64,000 nt of DNA from DATBVX01 sp963695985 (GTDB lineage: Bacteria; Pseudomonadota; Gammaproteobacteria; Steroidobacterales; Steroidobacteraceae). The notes under the pieces are model-generated. The model worked only from the letters and a program-made list of their open reading frames with translations, ran no database searches and was not told where the DNA came from. The DNA lies in contig CAVOIC010000006.1 in assembly GCA_963695985.1 (NCBI GenBank), positions 62,001-126,000 on the forward strand. The letters run 5' to 3'. Below, piece by piece: positions 54,388 to 63,580 of this stretch; position 1 is the stretch's first letter; each line of letters begins with the position of its first letter. Made by a program: the position numbers and the translations under genes.

Positions 54388-56412
54388 TCAACACTTATTA
54401 TCTGCGTTCGATACGAGATTTCCTTCGTAGAATCGGCGGGCAGATTGAAACAACGACAATATTTCTTCGCGCTGACTCTCATCAGCGTAGCTCGCCTGAT
54501 TCCTGACCCACTTGATCACGTCGTCCACCTGCCGCAGCAGCTCGGATATTGCAGCGTTCGACTTCGCACGCCTGCAATCCAGATTCACGTATACCGGACT
54601 GGTGTGCGCGAAGTGGCGTAATGGCGGAGTGATGGGAGGAAACCATTGATACGTAAATCTCCGGTCGGAGTAGGCTCTGCCGGCAATCCATCCGGGCTCA
54701 TGCAGGCGGACACTTGCCACCAATGATTGATGAGCGAGTTGCTCATCATTCCTCTCTTGAGCGACCATTTGGCCGTTGTAGACGACTTCGATGTATTCGA
54801 CTGGCAGCATTGAGTCCACCGTTATCTTCACAGCTGCCGTCGAACCGTTGCCGACATTCAAAACCGCGCCCGGCGGCTGTCCGTTTACGGTCATGGTCAA
54901 CATAGGCCCACTTGTGACAAACGTACGGCCGGCGCGAATCGCCGCTATCCAGCTCGAATAATCGAATTTCCCGTGCACATTTGCGTAGGTACGCACTGCG
55001 CCGGTCATCTGGTTATTGAACATCTTGTCCGTGCCGCCCAGGACAGGCACGCGAAATCCGGCATTCAGCAGCCTGTACCACGCCTCGACCGCAGACTGCT
55101 GCGTCCCTGGCGCCGGATGTAATGGATCGCCCCAAGTCATCAAGTCAACTGCATCTATCCGGCCAAGTGCAAAGTCGACGGCAATCTCGGCACCCGGATT
55201 TGGAAAATGCGCCCAACTGACCAGCGCATTCTGTTGGCGTGCCTCCGCGGCGATCATCGCCATTGCCGGATAGTCGTGACCGCCGATGACACTTTCATTC
55301 GATTGCCCACCGCGACCCCATGCCAGCGGATAGACCAGTCGATGCAAATTCAGCAATACGGCATGGCCCAAATAAGGATGTCGCGCCTCTTCATTGACAT
55401 ACACGATGTGGAGCGGATCGGACTCCTTGCTCGGTTCGCCGGTGAACTCTTCGACGTCGGTAAAGGATTCGCTCCACTTGCTCGCCAGAATATTTACTAC
55501 ATTTACATCCTCGGCCCGTGCCTCAAGCAATCCAGTTTGCGGGGAGAGAAAATGCACATGAGTGTCGCCCGAATACCAGCCGCGCGCTTTCATATCGACC
55601 CAGCGCTTCAGCCCGAGCTCGATCTGCGGCACAACCCCCGCCTTGACCTCGAATCGCAGCTGTGCGGGTTCATATTCCATGCCCTTCGCCAGTTCCATCG
55701 TGTAGGTGCCAGCAGCCAGCGGCAATGTGAACTCGGGTTCGACATACGCAAATCGCCTCTGGTCGACTATTACGTCTCCTCCCACTGAGCTGTTGAAGCC
55801 GTACGGAAAATTCTTCATGTGCCCAGCAGGAGGCCAATACTCGCCTGATTCGTCCTGCACATGGACTCGGGTGTACACGGGATCGCCAGTCTGCTGATCA
55901 CGGGCCCGCACGACAACAGAGTGCAAGCGATATTGCTCAGGCAACGTGGTCGCAAGATCTTGCGGAACGTCGAGACTATCCTCGACGGCCACAACGCGCC
56001 AAGCCATCCTGGAACGGGCCAGCCGCAGTGAGAAGGCTCTCGGCTGTTGAAAGACGGCCAAGTAATAGACAATGGGCTCAACCCGTATCACGTCTGGACC
56101 CGGAATCGCCACGGCATACTTAACCAGAACTCGATCAAAATTCACGAGCCGGTCCCGCAAGAGAGTCAACAGATTCTGCCCGCTGCCTGGAAAGAGTTGA
56201 GCCTTCGACTGGAAATCCGGATGAAGCAGAAGCTCCATCCTGTCAGCATCATGATTTTGCAGGGCGAGGGCCCAGTCCATCAGCACCTGGTGTATTTCAT
56301 CCAACTCGTCTGGCGGGTGTGCTTGGCTTGGCGGACTGAAATAAGACGTCAGGAAGACAACCAGAAGGAGCTGAAAGGTAGCCACGCGACTGATCAGGCT
56401 GCAGGAATTCAT
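54388..56412 (-). CDS. secreted CehA/McbA-type metallohydrolase
   Basis: A 674-residue protein. A signal peptide (MNSCSLISRVATFQLLLVVF, cleavage near SQA) is followed by an NTF2/SnoaL-like segment (residues about 35-150), a beta-rich region, then a PHP-type metal domain: WYSGDTHVHFLSP supplies the first metal-ligand pair, WAHFPNPGAEIAVDFALGRI and VLGGTDKMF later ligands. This arrangement is that of CehA/McbA carbaryl hydrolases and related predicted hydrolases. Export to the periplasm and hydrolysis of an ester, amide or carbamate are inferred. The gene is visibly richer in A/T than the island, so it may be of separate origin. Confidence 0.82.
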   Translation of the reverse strand: MNSCSLISRVATFQLLLVVFLTSYFSPPSQAHPPDELDEIHQVLMDWALALQNHDADRMELLLHPDFQSKAQLFPGSGQNLLTLLRDRLVNFDRVLVKYAVAIPGPDVIRVEPIVYYLAVFQQPRAFSLRLARSRMAWRVVAVEDSLDVPQDLATTLPEQYRLHSVVVRARDQQTGDPVYTRVHVQDESGEYWPPAGHMKNFPYGFNSSVGGDVIVDQRRFAYVEPEFTLPLAAGTYTMELAKGMEYEPAQLRFEVKAGVVPQIELGLKRWVDMKARGWYSGDTHVHFLSPQTGLLEARAEDVNVVNILASKWSESFTDVEEFTGEPSKESDPLHIVYVNEEARHPYLGHAVLLNLHRLVYPLAWGRGGQSNESVIGGHDYPAMAMIAAEARQQNALVSWAHFPNPGAEIAVDFALGRIDAVDLMTWGDPLHPAPGTQQSAVEAWYRLLNAGFRVPVLGGTDKMFNNQMTGAVRTYANVHGKFDYSSWIAAIRAGRTFVTSGPMLTMTVNGQPPGAVLNVGNGSTAAVKITVDSMLPVEYIEVVYNGQMVAQERNDEQLAHQSLVASVRLHEPGWIAGRAYSDRRFTYQWFPPITPPLRHFAHTSPVYVNLDCRRAKSNAAISELLRQVDDVIKWVRNQASYADESQREEILSLFQSARRFYEGNLVSNADNKC

Positions 56413-56645
56413 GGGCTCGCTGTGGCCGGGTCGGCTCCAGAAGCGTGAATCTTACAGCAACAGTGAGGTGCGACGTGCGACATTGTCGACACGACGACAG
56501 CCGCCTGCGGGCGCCCACGCTGGCGGATGTGCTGCGCGCAGGGATCGACGACCAACGGTGTCGCGCGACCTTGCCTCTTGACGTGCGTGTGAACAGAGTT
56601 GATGGTAGTGGGAAGTATATTCCTCGTGCGCGGGGGCGCGTCGTG
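56413..56645. other. non-coding leader of the FAH relic
   Basis: About 230 bases between the metallohydrolase start and the relic. The last 40 bases resemble the leader of the second FAH gene at 60905-60955. I see no gene here. Confidence 0.35.
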
Positions 56646-56961
56646 ATGTTCCAACACCTGCGGGGAGATTCGCTTGATGCAACCCTGCGTCGGCCGGCTG
56701 CAGACCTCCGCGGGACCCACGCCGATCCTCGTATGCAGCGGCCGCGCGATGGATATCGCGGCGTGCACGACGACGACGTCCGATTTCGCAGTGCGATCGC
56801 AGGGACAAGGGAAGATCCGAGGTTCCGAGCTCGGCAGTCTCAACGCACTGGTACCGTTCGCGCCTGGCATCCGCCCTCGAACTCGAGGCGGCACCACGCT
56901 GGGAATTCGGTTTCTCGGCACTCATGCATCACCTGGCCCTTTGCCGCTCGCTCCAGCGTAA
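56646..56961 (+). pseudogene. relic of a fumarylacetoacetate hydrolase family gene (copy 1)
   Basis: Homologous to the start and end of the gene at 60956-61650. The N-terminus reads SLDATL, then after a frameshift GRLQTSAGPTPILVCSGRAM and GSELGSLNALVPF (compare GTELGHLSALGIV); after a large deletion only the end remains, APRWEFGFSALMHHLAL, in another frame, with TAA at 56959. The whole catalytic middle of the FAH fold is absent. It sits directly before the sugar-acid dehydratase, which in complete pathways works with such a 2,4-diketo-3-deoxy-sugar-acid hydrolase. Confidence 0.7.
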
Positions 56962-56985
56962 ACACAATTCCCAAGGCGCGGCCGC

Positions 56986-58836
56986 ATGAAGGAGAGCACG
57001 GTTCGGCCGCGTCGTGCCGGGCGGCGCAGGGCAGATGAGAGCGCGGAATTAATGGCGGCGAACGTGCACCCGCCGCGGCGCTTCCGTTCGCGCGACTGGT
57101 TTGCCGATCCCGAGCGAATTGACATGGTCGCGCTCTACCTCGAGCGCTTCATGAATTCCGGTCTGACGTCCGAAGAGTTGCTCGGCGGCAAGCCGATCAT
57201 CGGCATTGCCCAAACCGGCAGCGACCTGAATCCCTGCAATCGCATTCACCTCGAGCTGGCAAATCGCGTGCGCGACGGTATTCGGGATGCGGGCGGAGTG
57301 CCGATGGAATTCCCGATGCATCCGATCTTCGAGAACTGCCGCCGTCCGACCGCTGCACTCGACCGTAACCTCGCGTATCTCGGGCTGGTCGAAATACTTT
57401 ACGGCTACCCGATCGATGCAGTGGTCCTGACAACGGGTTGTGACAAGACGACGCCGGCTGCGATCATGGCGGCATCTACAGTGGATATTCCAGCTATCGT
57501 TCTCTCCGCTGGACCGATGCTCGACGGCCGGTTCGAGGACGAGTTCGTCGGCTCGGGCACGGTGGTCTGGCGCAGCCGTCGACGCCTTGCCGCGGGCGAG
57601 ATCAACGCTGCGCATCTTTTGAAGGCCGTGGCCGCTTCTGCGCCATCGCTCGGTCATTGCAACACCATGGGCACGGCCTTGACGATGAATGCGGTCGCCG
57701 AGGCGCTCGGGCTATCACTTCCCGGGTGCGCGACAATCCCCGCGCCGTACGCCGAGCGCGGGCACATGGCATACGCAACGGGGCAGCGCATCGTACAAAT
57801 GGCGTACGAGGACGTGCGACCGTCGAAGATCCTGACGCGCTCGGCGTTCACTAACGCCATCGTCACGATCGCCGCCATCGGGGGCTCGACCAACGCGCAG
57901 CCGCATTTGACCGCGATGGCGCGTCACGCCGGAGTGGAGCTGGGGACGGAGAGCTGGATGCTACACGGCTTCAGCATCCCGTTGCTCGTCAACATGCAGC
58001 CGGCCGGCAAGTTCCTCGCTGAGCGTTTCCATCGCGCGGGCGGCGTGCCCGCCGTTCTGTGCGAGCTGCTCGCGGCCGGAAAGCTCGACGGGAGTGCGCT
58101 GACCGTGACGGGCCGTTCGCTGGGCGAGAATGTCGATGGCCGCGAGACGGTCGATCACGAAATGATCGCTCGATACGACAAGCCGTTTAGAGCGCACGCG
58201 GGCTTTCTAGTCCTACGCGGCAATCTCTTCGACTTTGCAATCATGAAGACCAGCGTGATCTCGGAGGAGTTTCGGCATCGTTATCTCGATCGGCCCGGGC
58301 AGGAACGCGTCATCGAAGGGCGCGTAATCGTGTTCGATGGGGCGGATGACTACCACGCGCGCATCAACGATGCATCGCTTGACATCGACGAGCGCTCCAT
58401 CCTGGTGATGCGTGGCGCTGGCCCCGTCGGCTGGCCGGGTTCGGCAGAGGTGGTCAACATGCAACCGCCCGACGCTCTGCTCAAGCGGGGAATCACGAGT
58501 CTGCCGACGATTGGCGATGGCCGCCAATCCGGAACATCGGACAGTCCGTCCATCGTCAATGCTTCGCCCGAAAGCGCGGTCGGTGGGGGATTGGCGTGGC
58601 TTCGCACGGGCGATGTCGTGCGGATCGACCTCGATGCTGGGCGGTGCGATGTACTGCTCCCGGACGCGGAGCTTGCGCGGCGCAAGGCAGCCGGGCTGCC
58701 ACCGGCGCCAGAAAGCTGCACACCTTGGCAGGAACTTTATCGCGCATCGGTCAGCCAGCTCGACACCGGCGGCGTCCTAGAGTTCGCGCTCAAGTACCAC
58801 GGCGTCGCGAACAAGTCGCCGCGACACAACCACTAG
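56986..58836 (+). CDS. IlvD/Edd family sugar-acid dehydratase
   Basis: A 616-residue iron-sulfur dehydratase. Cluster and cofactor motifs: TTGCDKTTPAAIMAAST, GHCNTMGTALTMNAVAEALG and LSLPGCATIPAPYAERG; the metal-binding GQRIVQMAYEDVRPSKILT and GGSTNAQPHL follow. The first 20 residues are basic and poorly conserved, so the true start may be the ATG near 57052. It is closer to D-xylonate/L-arabinonate/L-fuconate dehydratases than to IlvD. It would turn an aldonic acid into its 2-keto-3-deoxy form. Transporter, lactonase and FAH-type genes nearby fit an oxidative sugar pathway. Confidence 0.87.
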   Translation: MKESTVRPRRAGRRRADESAELMAANVHPPRRFRSRDWFADPERIDMVALYLERFMNSGLTSEELLGGKPIIGIAQTGSDLNPCNRIHLELANRVRDGIRDAGGVPMEFPMHPIFENCRRPTAALDRNLAYLGLVEILYGYPIDAVVLTTGCDKTTPAAIMAASTVDIPAIVLSAGPMLDGRFEDEFVGSGTVVWRSRRRLAAGEINAAHLLKAVAASAPSLGHCNTMGTALTMNAVAEALGLSLPGCATIPAPYAERGHMAYATGQRIVQMAYEDVRPSKILTRSAFTNAIVTIAAIGGSTNAQPHLTAMARHAGVELGTESWMLHGFSIPLLVNMQPAGKFLAERFHRAGGVPAVLCELLAAGKLDGSALTVTGRSLGENVDGRETVDHEMIARYDKPFRAHAGFLVLRGNLFDFAIMKTSVISEEFRHRYLDRPGQERVIEGRVIVFDGADDYHARINDASLDIDERSILVMRGAGPVGWPGSAEVVNMQPPDALLKRGITSLPTIGDGRQSGTSDSPSIVNASPESAVGGGLAWLRTGDVVRIDLDAGRCDVLLPDAELARRKAAGLPPAPESCTPWQELYRASVSQLDTGGVLEFALKYHGVANKSPRHNH

Positions 58837-58845
58837 CTCGGGTCG

Positions 58846-59237
58846 AAGCGGGAAAGCAAAGCGCGCTTGCTGCCGGATGGATTCCATCGTCGGGCAACTC
58901 CCGACGAATTACATCCAGTATGTCGAGGCGCGGCCCGATTGTCCGCTCCATCTCGGCGCAGCGCGGCTTTAGAGGCGCGTAACTCAACCTCCCGAGAGGC
59001 TCTTTGGATGCTGAGCCTGTCGGCTACCTCAATCAGTGCTGTAACGGCGGGTTCGCGCATCGCATTGATCACCGCACCCTGCTCGTGCCGCGAGCTAACC
59101 AGCACAAGTGCGTCCCCCTCCTTATGCAGAGCGTCCAGAACGTGATAGGCCTGCCCTCCAGGCAGAGCGAATATCGTATCAACGCCATTACGATGCAGAG
59201 ATTTGACCAGCGCTTCACCACCGGATAGTTTTGTCAT
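58846..59237 (-). pseudogene. relic of a third acetolactate-synthase-like ThDP enzyme
   Basis: It starts at 59237 with a GGGAG site and reads KLSGGEALVKSLHRNGVDTI, FALPGGQAYHVLDAL and SSRHEQGAVINA, homologous to the first 55 residues of the enzyme at 29693-31324. It then jumps to AVTALIEVADRL and ELRASKAALR, matching the part after residue 320, and in another frame to EMERTIGPRLDILDVIRREL. About 265 codons in the middle and everything after about residue 370 are missing, including the ThDP-binding domain. It cannot be functional. It lies back to back with a shortened copy of the small membrane protein. Confidence 0.78.
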
Positions 59238-59356
59238 CGCTCCCTCACAGATTCGTGGATCATGCTCAGTGCGGCGCAAGTGGTCTGCCACGAGTCTACG
59301 TCCGATAGATCAGTCTTGCCGATTCTCTGCGAGCTTGCGCCGCGCAGCAGTGGACC

Positions 59357-59509
59357 ATGAGAGTAAGAAGCAAGCTGGCCGACGTGGAATTTCGTTTCGC
59401 GACGATCGAACACAGGGAAAATGATCTCCCTGCGGCGTGGGGCTTTTTCTTCGGTTTTGCGTACTTCTACTTCCGCGCGCGCAAGGGCGACGAGCGTAAT
59501 CGGCGCTGA
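59357..59509 (+). pseudogene. third copy of the small membrane protein, internal in-frame deletion
   Basis: Reads for 50 residues: the first 12 (MRVRSKLADVEF) are identical to the copy B protein, then after ENDL it jumps directly to PAAWGFFFGFAYFYFRARK, matching the membrane segment of copy B. The 31 residues between are missing and the frame is kept. It may still make a short membrane peptide, but I treat it as a relic because it adjoins another one. The transporter starts 6 bases later, so it could be translated as a leader. Confidence 0.65.
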
Positions 59510-59515
59510 TCCCAC

Positions 59516-60880
59516 ATGTCCACCGCCGCTCCGCTGAGCTGGAAAGAAAAACTGGGCTACGGGCTCGGCGACTTCGGCAGCAATATCGTCTGGGGAATGT
59601 CGATCACGTTCCTGCTCTACTTCTATACGGACGTTTTCGGGATATCAGCAGCCGCGGCCGGAACTCTGCTGTTGTTTGCGCGTATTCTCGATGCGGCCCT
59701 CGATCCGGTCATGGGTCTTATTACCGAACGTGTCACGACACGCTGGGGGAAATTTCGTCCTTACCTGCTGTTCGGCACGCCGGTACTCGGCATTCTCCTT
59801 GTGTTGACGTTCACGACGCCGCACTTCGGGCATCATGGCAAGTTGCTCTATGCTTACGTTACGTACGTTTCGTTAGGCGTGGCCTATACGGTCGTCAACC
59901 TCCCGTATGGCGCGCTGGCTCCCACCATGACGCAGGATCCCACGGAGCGTAATGCACTGTCGGTCTGCCGCTCATTTGGTGCCAGAGCGGGCGACGGACT
60001 GTTCGTCGGGCTCGCGACGCCATCACTCGTCATCGCGCTGGGCCACGGCAACTCCGCCCACGGATATCAGCTCACTGCTGTGATTTACGCCCTTGTGGGC
60101 TGGGCTGCGCTTTGGATCACCTTCAGTACTTGCCGCGAGCGCTACGTCGCGCACGGCAGCCCGAAACTTTCCATTCGCCGCTTTGCCGAGGTGCTGCGGC
60201 ACAATGGCCAGTTCTTTCTACTGTTTGCCAGCTTCCTGTTTTTTGTGAGCGCCGCGTTTACTCGCAACAGCGCAACCGTTTACTACATGACCTACAACGT
60301 GCGACGCCCGGCGCTGCTGGGCTTGCTCCTGGCGAGTGGCACGATCACCTCTCTCATCGGCATTTCCCTCAGCCAACTTGCGGCCCGCCGCATCGGTAAG
60401 CGCGCCACGTTCATGTTCGGTCTGTTGGTCCTCTCACTTTGCAGCGCGGCCATGTATCTGACGCCTTACACCTCAGTGCCGATGGTGTTCGCATGGTACG
60501 ACCTTGCCTACGTGGGCCTTGGCCTGAGCTTCGGCCTGTTCTGGTCCTTGATCGCCGACACGGTCGAATACGGTGAGTGGAAAACAGGTACGCGTGCAGA
60601 AGGAGGAATCTATTCGATCGCCAGTTTTCTATTGAAACTGTGTTCTGCCGTGGCGGGCATCGTTCCGGCAACCGTCCTGTCACTGACCGGTTACGTGCCG
60701 AATACCACTCAGTCAGAGGCAGCACTGAGCGGCATCAACTGGATCATGACCCTGCTGCCAGCCGTCCTCAGCCTGCTGGCCATTGTGCCGTTGATGCTAT
60801 ATCGGATCGATGAGTCACTGTTCGTCCGTATCGTCGCCGACCTGCACAAGCGAGAGGTTGCGCGCAACCCGTCCTCTTGA
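59516..60880 (+). CDS. MFS transporter, glycoside-pentoside-hexuronide (GPH) family
   Basis: A 454-residue inner-membrane symporter with about twelve membrane segments. The N-terminus LSWKEKLGYGLGDFGSNIVW, LDAALDPVMGLITERVTTRW with GKFRPYLLFG, and ADTVEYGEWKTGTRAEGGIY are signatures of the MelB/GPH family. It imports a sugar or sugar acid with H+ or Na+. It lies between the dehydratase and the damaged FAH and lactonase genes, the natural uptake step of that pathway, and appears intact. Confidence 0.88.
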   Translation: MSTAAPLSWKEKLGYGLGDFGSNIVWGMSITFLLYFYTDVFGISAAAAGTLLLFARILDAALDPVMGLITERVTTRWGKFRPYLLFGTPVLGILLVLTFTTPHFGHHGKLLYAYVTYVSLGVAYTVVNLPYGALAPTMTQDPTERNALSVCRSFGARAGDGLFVGLATPSLVIALGHGNSAHGYQLTAVIYALVGWAALWITFSTCRERYVAHGSPKLSIRRFAEVLRHNGQFFLLFASFLFFVSAAFTRNSATVYYMTYNVRRPALLGLLLASGTITSLIGISLSQLAARRIGKRATFMFGLLVLSLCSAAMYLTPYTSVPMVFAWYDLAYVGLGLSFGLFWSLIADTVEYGEWKTGTRAEGGIYSIASFLLKLCSAVAGIVPATVLSLTGYVPNTTQSEAALSGINWIMTLLPAVLSLLAIVPLMLYRIDESLFVRIVADLHKREVARNPSS

Positions 60881-60955
60881 CGAAGCGCTGGGAAGAGACA
60901 ATGGTGGGCACCCACTCCAAATATAGAGATTGCTCCTTCGTCGGGGGCCGTCGCG

Positions 60956-61650
60956 ATGCTCCAATACCTGCCGGACGATTGGCTTGATGCAACCCTTCTC
61001 GGCCGGTTGCAGACTTCGGCCGGACCGACGCCGGTCCTCGCCCGTCGTGGTATTGCGTTTGATATTGCAAGGTTCGCGCCCACGACGGCCGATTTCGCGG
61101 CGCAGTGGCATGGACAGGAAGATATTGAAGGCACCGAGCTCGGCCACCTGAGCGCATTGGGGATCGTTCCCGCCTGGGATCCGGCCTCAAGATCGGCGCC
61201 GCTGCACGTGTTGTCACCGCTCGATCTACAGTGCATCAAGGCGAGCGGGGTGACGTTTGCGATCTCGGCCGTGGAGCGAGTGATCGATGAGCGAGCGCGC
61301 GGCGACGCCGAGCGCGCACAAACAGTGCGTGACACACTCCAGCAACGCATTGGCATCGACATCGCATCGGTGAAGCCGGGCTCGGCAGAGGCGGCCCGCT
61401 TGAAGGATGCGCTCGTCGCCGAGGGCCTGTGGTCGCAGTACCTTGAAGTCGCAATTGGCCCGGATGCGGAGATCTTCACCAAGGCGCCCGTGTTGTCATC
61501 CGTCGATTGGGGTGACTGGTTCGACTCGAGGTTCACACTCCGACCTTGTTGAACAAGGTGACGACGTGCGAGGAAGCACCACGTTGGGAGTTCGGCCTGT
61601 CTGCGCTCATGCGCAACCTCGCCGCGCGCGATTTGCTCGACCGTCGGTGA
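60956..61650 (+). pseudogene. fumarylacetoacetate hydrolase family gene with large internal deletion (copy 2)
   Basis: The N-terminal part (LQYLPDDWLDATLLGRLQTS, then CIKASGVTFAISAVERVIDE and EIFTKAPVLSSVDWGD) reads open to 61552 and is well conserved. Between about 61515 and 61540 roughly 190 codons expected for the catalytic FAH core are missing; the end, LLNKVTTCEEAPRWEFGLSA then LMRNLAARDLLDRR, follows in another frame with TGA at 61648. Intact family members of about 390 residues split 2,4-diketo-3-deoxy-sugar acids. The deletion removes the metal-binding centre, so it is inactive. Confidence 0.75.
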
Positions 61651-61651
61651 C

Positions 61652-62501
61652 ATGAGCCTCTCTTTCATCGATTCGCACGTGCACTTCTGGGATCCGCGCC
61701 GCTGGGACTACCCCTGGCTGGCAGAGGCTCCGGCAATCGCTGCTCCCGCATGAACCGGAAAATCTACACGCCGATGCGGACGATCAAGTTCCGGACACAC
61801 TGGTCTTTGTTCAGGCGGAATGTGATCGCACCCGCTGGCTCGATGAAGTCGAGTGGGTCGAGAAGCTTGCCGAGGTCGAGCCGCGCATCGCCGGCATTGT
61901 CGCCCACGCCCCGATGGATGCTGGTGTGACCACAACGGACGCCATTGCGCGACTGCGAAACCGCCAATTGGTGCGTGGCATACGCCATCTCATCCAGTGG
62001 GAGACCGACCCTGAATTCTGCACGCGTGAAGCGTACGTATCCGGCGTGCGGCAGACGGGCAAGGCTGGCATGACGTTCGATCTTTGCTGCAGGCATCACC
62101 AGCTGCCTGCGGTGATCGAACTCGTTCGCCGGTGTCGGGAGACCCTATTCATTCTCGATCATGGTGGTAAGCCTGGAATCCGGGAGCGACAGCTCGACCC
62201 CTGGCGCGGCGATATCGAAGCGCTCGCAGCATTGCCTAACGTCGTAGTCAAGTTTTCTGGCCTGGTGACCGAAGCTGATCACACCGATTGGGAAATCGAG
62301 GACTTGCGGCCTTTCGTCCTGCATCTCCTTGCTCATTTCGGGCCGAGGCGACTTCTCTTCGGCAGTGACTGGCCGGTGGTAAAACTGGCAGGAGGCTATG
62401 TGCGCTGGCTTGTAACGGCGCGCCAGCTCATGTCTCATCTATCGCACGCCGAGCAGCGTGCCATTTTTTCGGACAACGCCCGCCGCATCTACCGACTCTA
62501 G
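61652..62501 (+). pseudogene. amidohydrolase family lactonase (L-fuconolactonase-like), one frameshift
   Basis: It starts at 61652 directly after the FAH gene with SFIDSHVHFWDPRRWDYPWL, the typical start of L-fuconolactonase/4-sulfomuconolactonase-like TIM-barrel hydrolases. The frame breaks near 61741 (one base too many, or two too few) and continues LPHEPENLHADADDQVPDTL, DHGGKPGIRERQLDPWRGDI and LLFGSDWPVVKLAGGY to the stop at 62499. Restored length is about 282 residues, normal for the family. It would open a sugar lactone to the acid for the dehydratase. Confidence 0.8.
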
Positions 62502-62529
62502 TCCCAAGCTTCCATGCACTATTCTGGCA

Positions 62530-63040
62530 AGGGCTTGCACGCAGCGGCCCTTGCCGAAGAACACCTGCTCGCCCTGCCTTTCCTGCGCCGTCGCGAGCGA
62601 CGGGTCGAGCCGGCCGAAGACATCGAGCTTCGGCGCCGGCGGGAAGTCGAGCAGCTCCTGGAATTCCGCCATGTCATGCACCTGGCTGCCGCGCTCGAGG
62701 ACGTTCACCCCCTTCTTGGTGGCGATGACCGGGTCACCGTCGAAGTATGCGGCGCGCTGTTCGAACTCCGTAAAGTCCTCCACGGATGTTCAGGGCGCGC
62801 TGCGAGCCGAACAGCCGCTGGATGTTGACGCCTCTCAGGGTCGGCGTGTCGATGCGGTGCCGGAGCGCCTGCGGACGGATGTCGCCCACCAGGTGCGTCG
62901 CCGCGTTGGTATGCCCATTCGCGTGACAGTCGAAGCAGGCGACGCCCTGGCTCGGCTTGGCCGAGCGCCGATCCGCCGTCGCATTGAACTGCTGCTGCGG
63001 AAACGGCGTGAGCAGCAGACGCAGACCATCGAGCTGCTTG
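62530..63040 (-). pseudogene. fragment of a di-haem cytochrome c peroxidase-like gene
   Basis: On the minus strand: TPFPQQQFNATADRRSAKPS, one haem motif in GVACFDCHANGHTNAATHLV, RHRIDTPTLRGVNIQRLFGS, then after a +1 shift near 62784 VEDFTEFEQRAAYFDGDPVI, LDFPPAPKLDVFGRLDPSLA and GEQVFFGKGRC. This is the MauG/CcpA-like family, but the N-terminal haem region and the C-terminus are missing and the second haem motif is cut off. It is a decayed piece with no plausible start. Confidence 0.65.
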
Positions 63041-63062
63041 GGGCACCCGCTGTCAGTCGGAC

Positions 63063-63569
63063 TTACTGTTCGGGAACTGTCGCCACGCGCCGGAACTCGA
63101 CCCGCCATGCCTCGACCCAGGTGCCATTCGCTTCCTGCTCGGTGACGGCACTATAGCCATCGTCTCCCCGACGGTCCCATACCGTGCGCAAGTGCTGTTC
63201 CTTGCCGTCGGGACCGATGTATTTCTCGTCGGCGAATTGCAGCTTCGTGCCGTTTGCCACCGCGGTCCCGGTACTCACGCCGCCGGCAGAGTTGAAATAC
63301 AGGTAGGAAATGCGCCCGGTTCGAGGATCGAGCCAGTAGATGGATTCACCGGAATAATCGGGTTGCTCGCCGTGCACGACATGCCGGTCGCGGACAAAGC
63401 GTCCCCCATACACGGATTCAAAGCAGTGAGTGTCCTCGGACTTTCCGTCCGGAAAGCTTCCGCGCCAGCAGTGACCGACCAGAAAGTCGAACGGTTGCAG
63501 GGACGGCCCTGGTTCCGCGGAGAACGCCGCGCCGCCAATCAAGACGAGTGCCAGCATTGCGATTCGCAT
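63063..63569 (-). CDS. secreted DUF1579-like protein
   Basis: A 168-residue protein from the ATG at 63569, with GGAG in the leader. The N-terminus MRIAMLALVLIGGAAFSA is a signal peptide. The mature part (LQPFDFLVGHCWRGSFPDGK, WLDPRTGRISYLYFNSAGGV, VWDRRGDDGYSAVTEQEANG) resembles lipocalin-like DUF1579-type proteins of unknown function. It lies 11 bases after the DUF1761 gene on the same strand and is probably co-transcribed with it. Confidence 0.7.
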   Translation of the reverse strand: MRIAMLALVLIGGAAFSAEPGPSLQPFDFLVGHCWRGSFPDGKSEDTHCFESVYGGRFVRDRHVVHGEQPDYSGESIYWLDPRTGRISYLYFNSAGGVSTGTAVANGTKLQFADEKYIGPDGKEQHLRTVWDRRGDDGYSAVTEQEANGTWVEAWRVEFRRVATVPEQ

Positions 63570-63580
63570 GGTGGTTGCTC

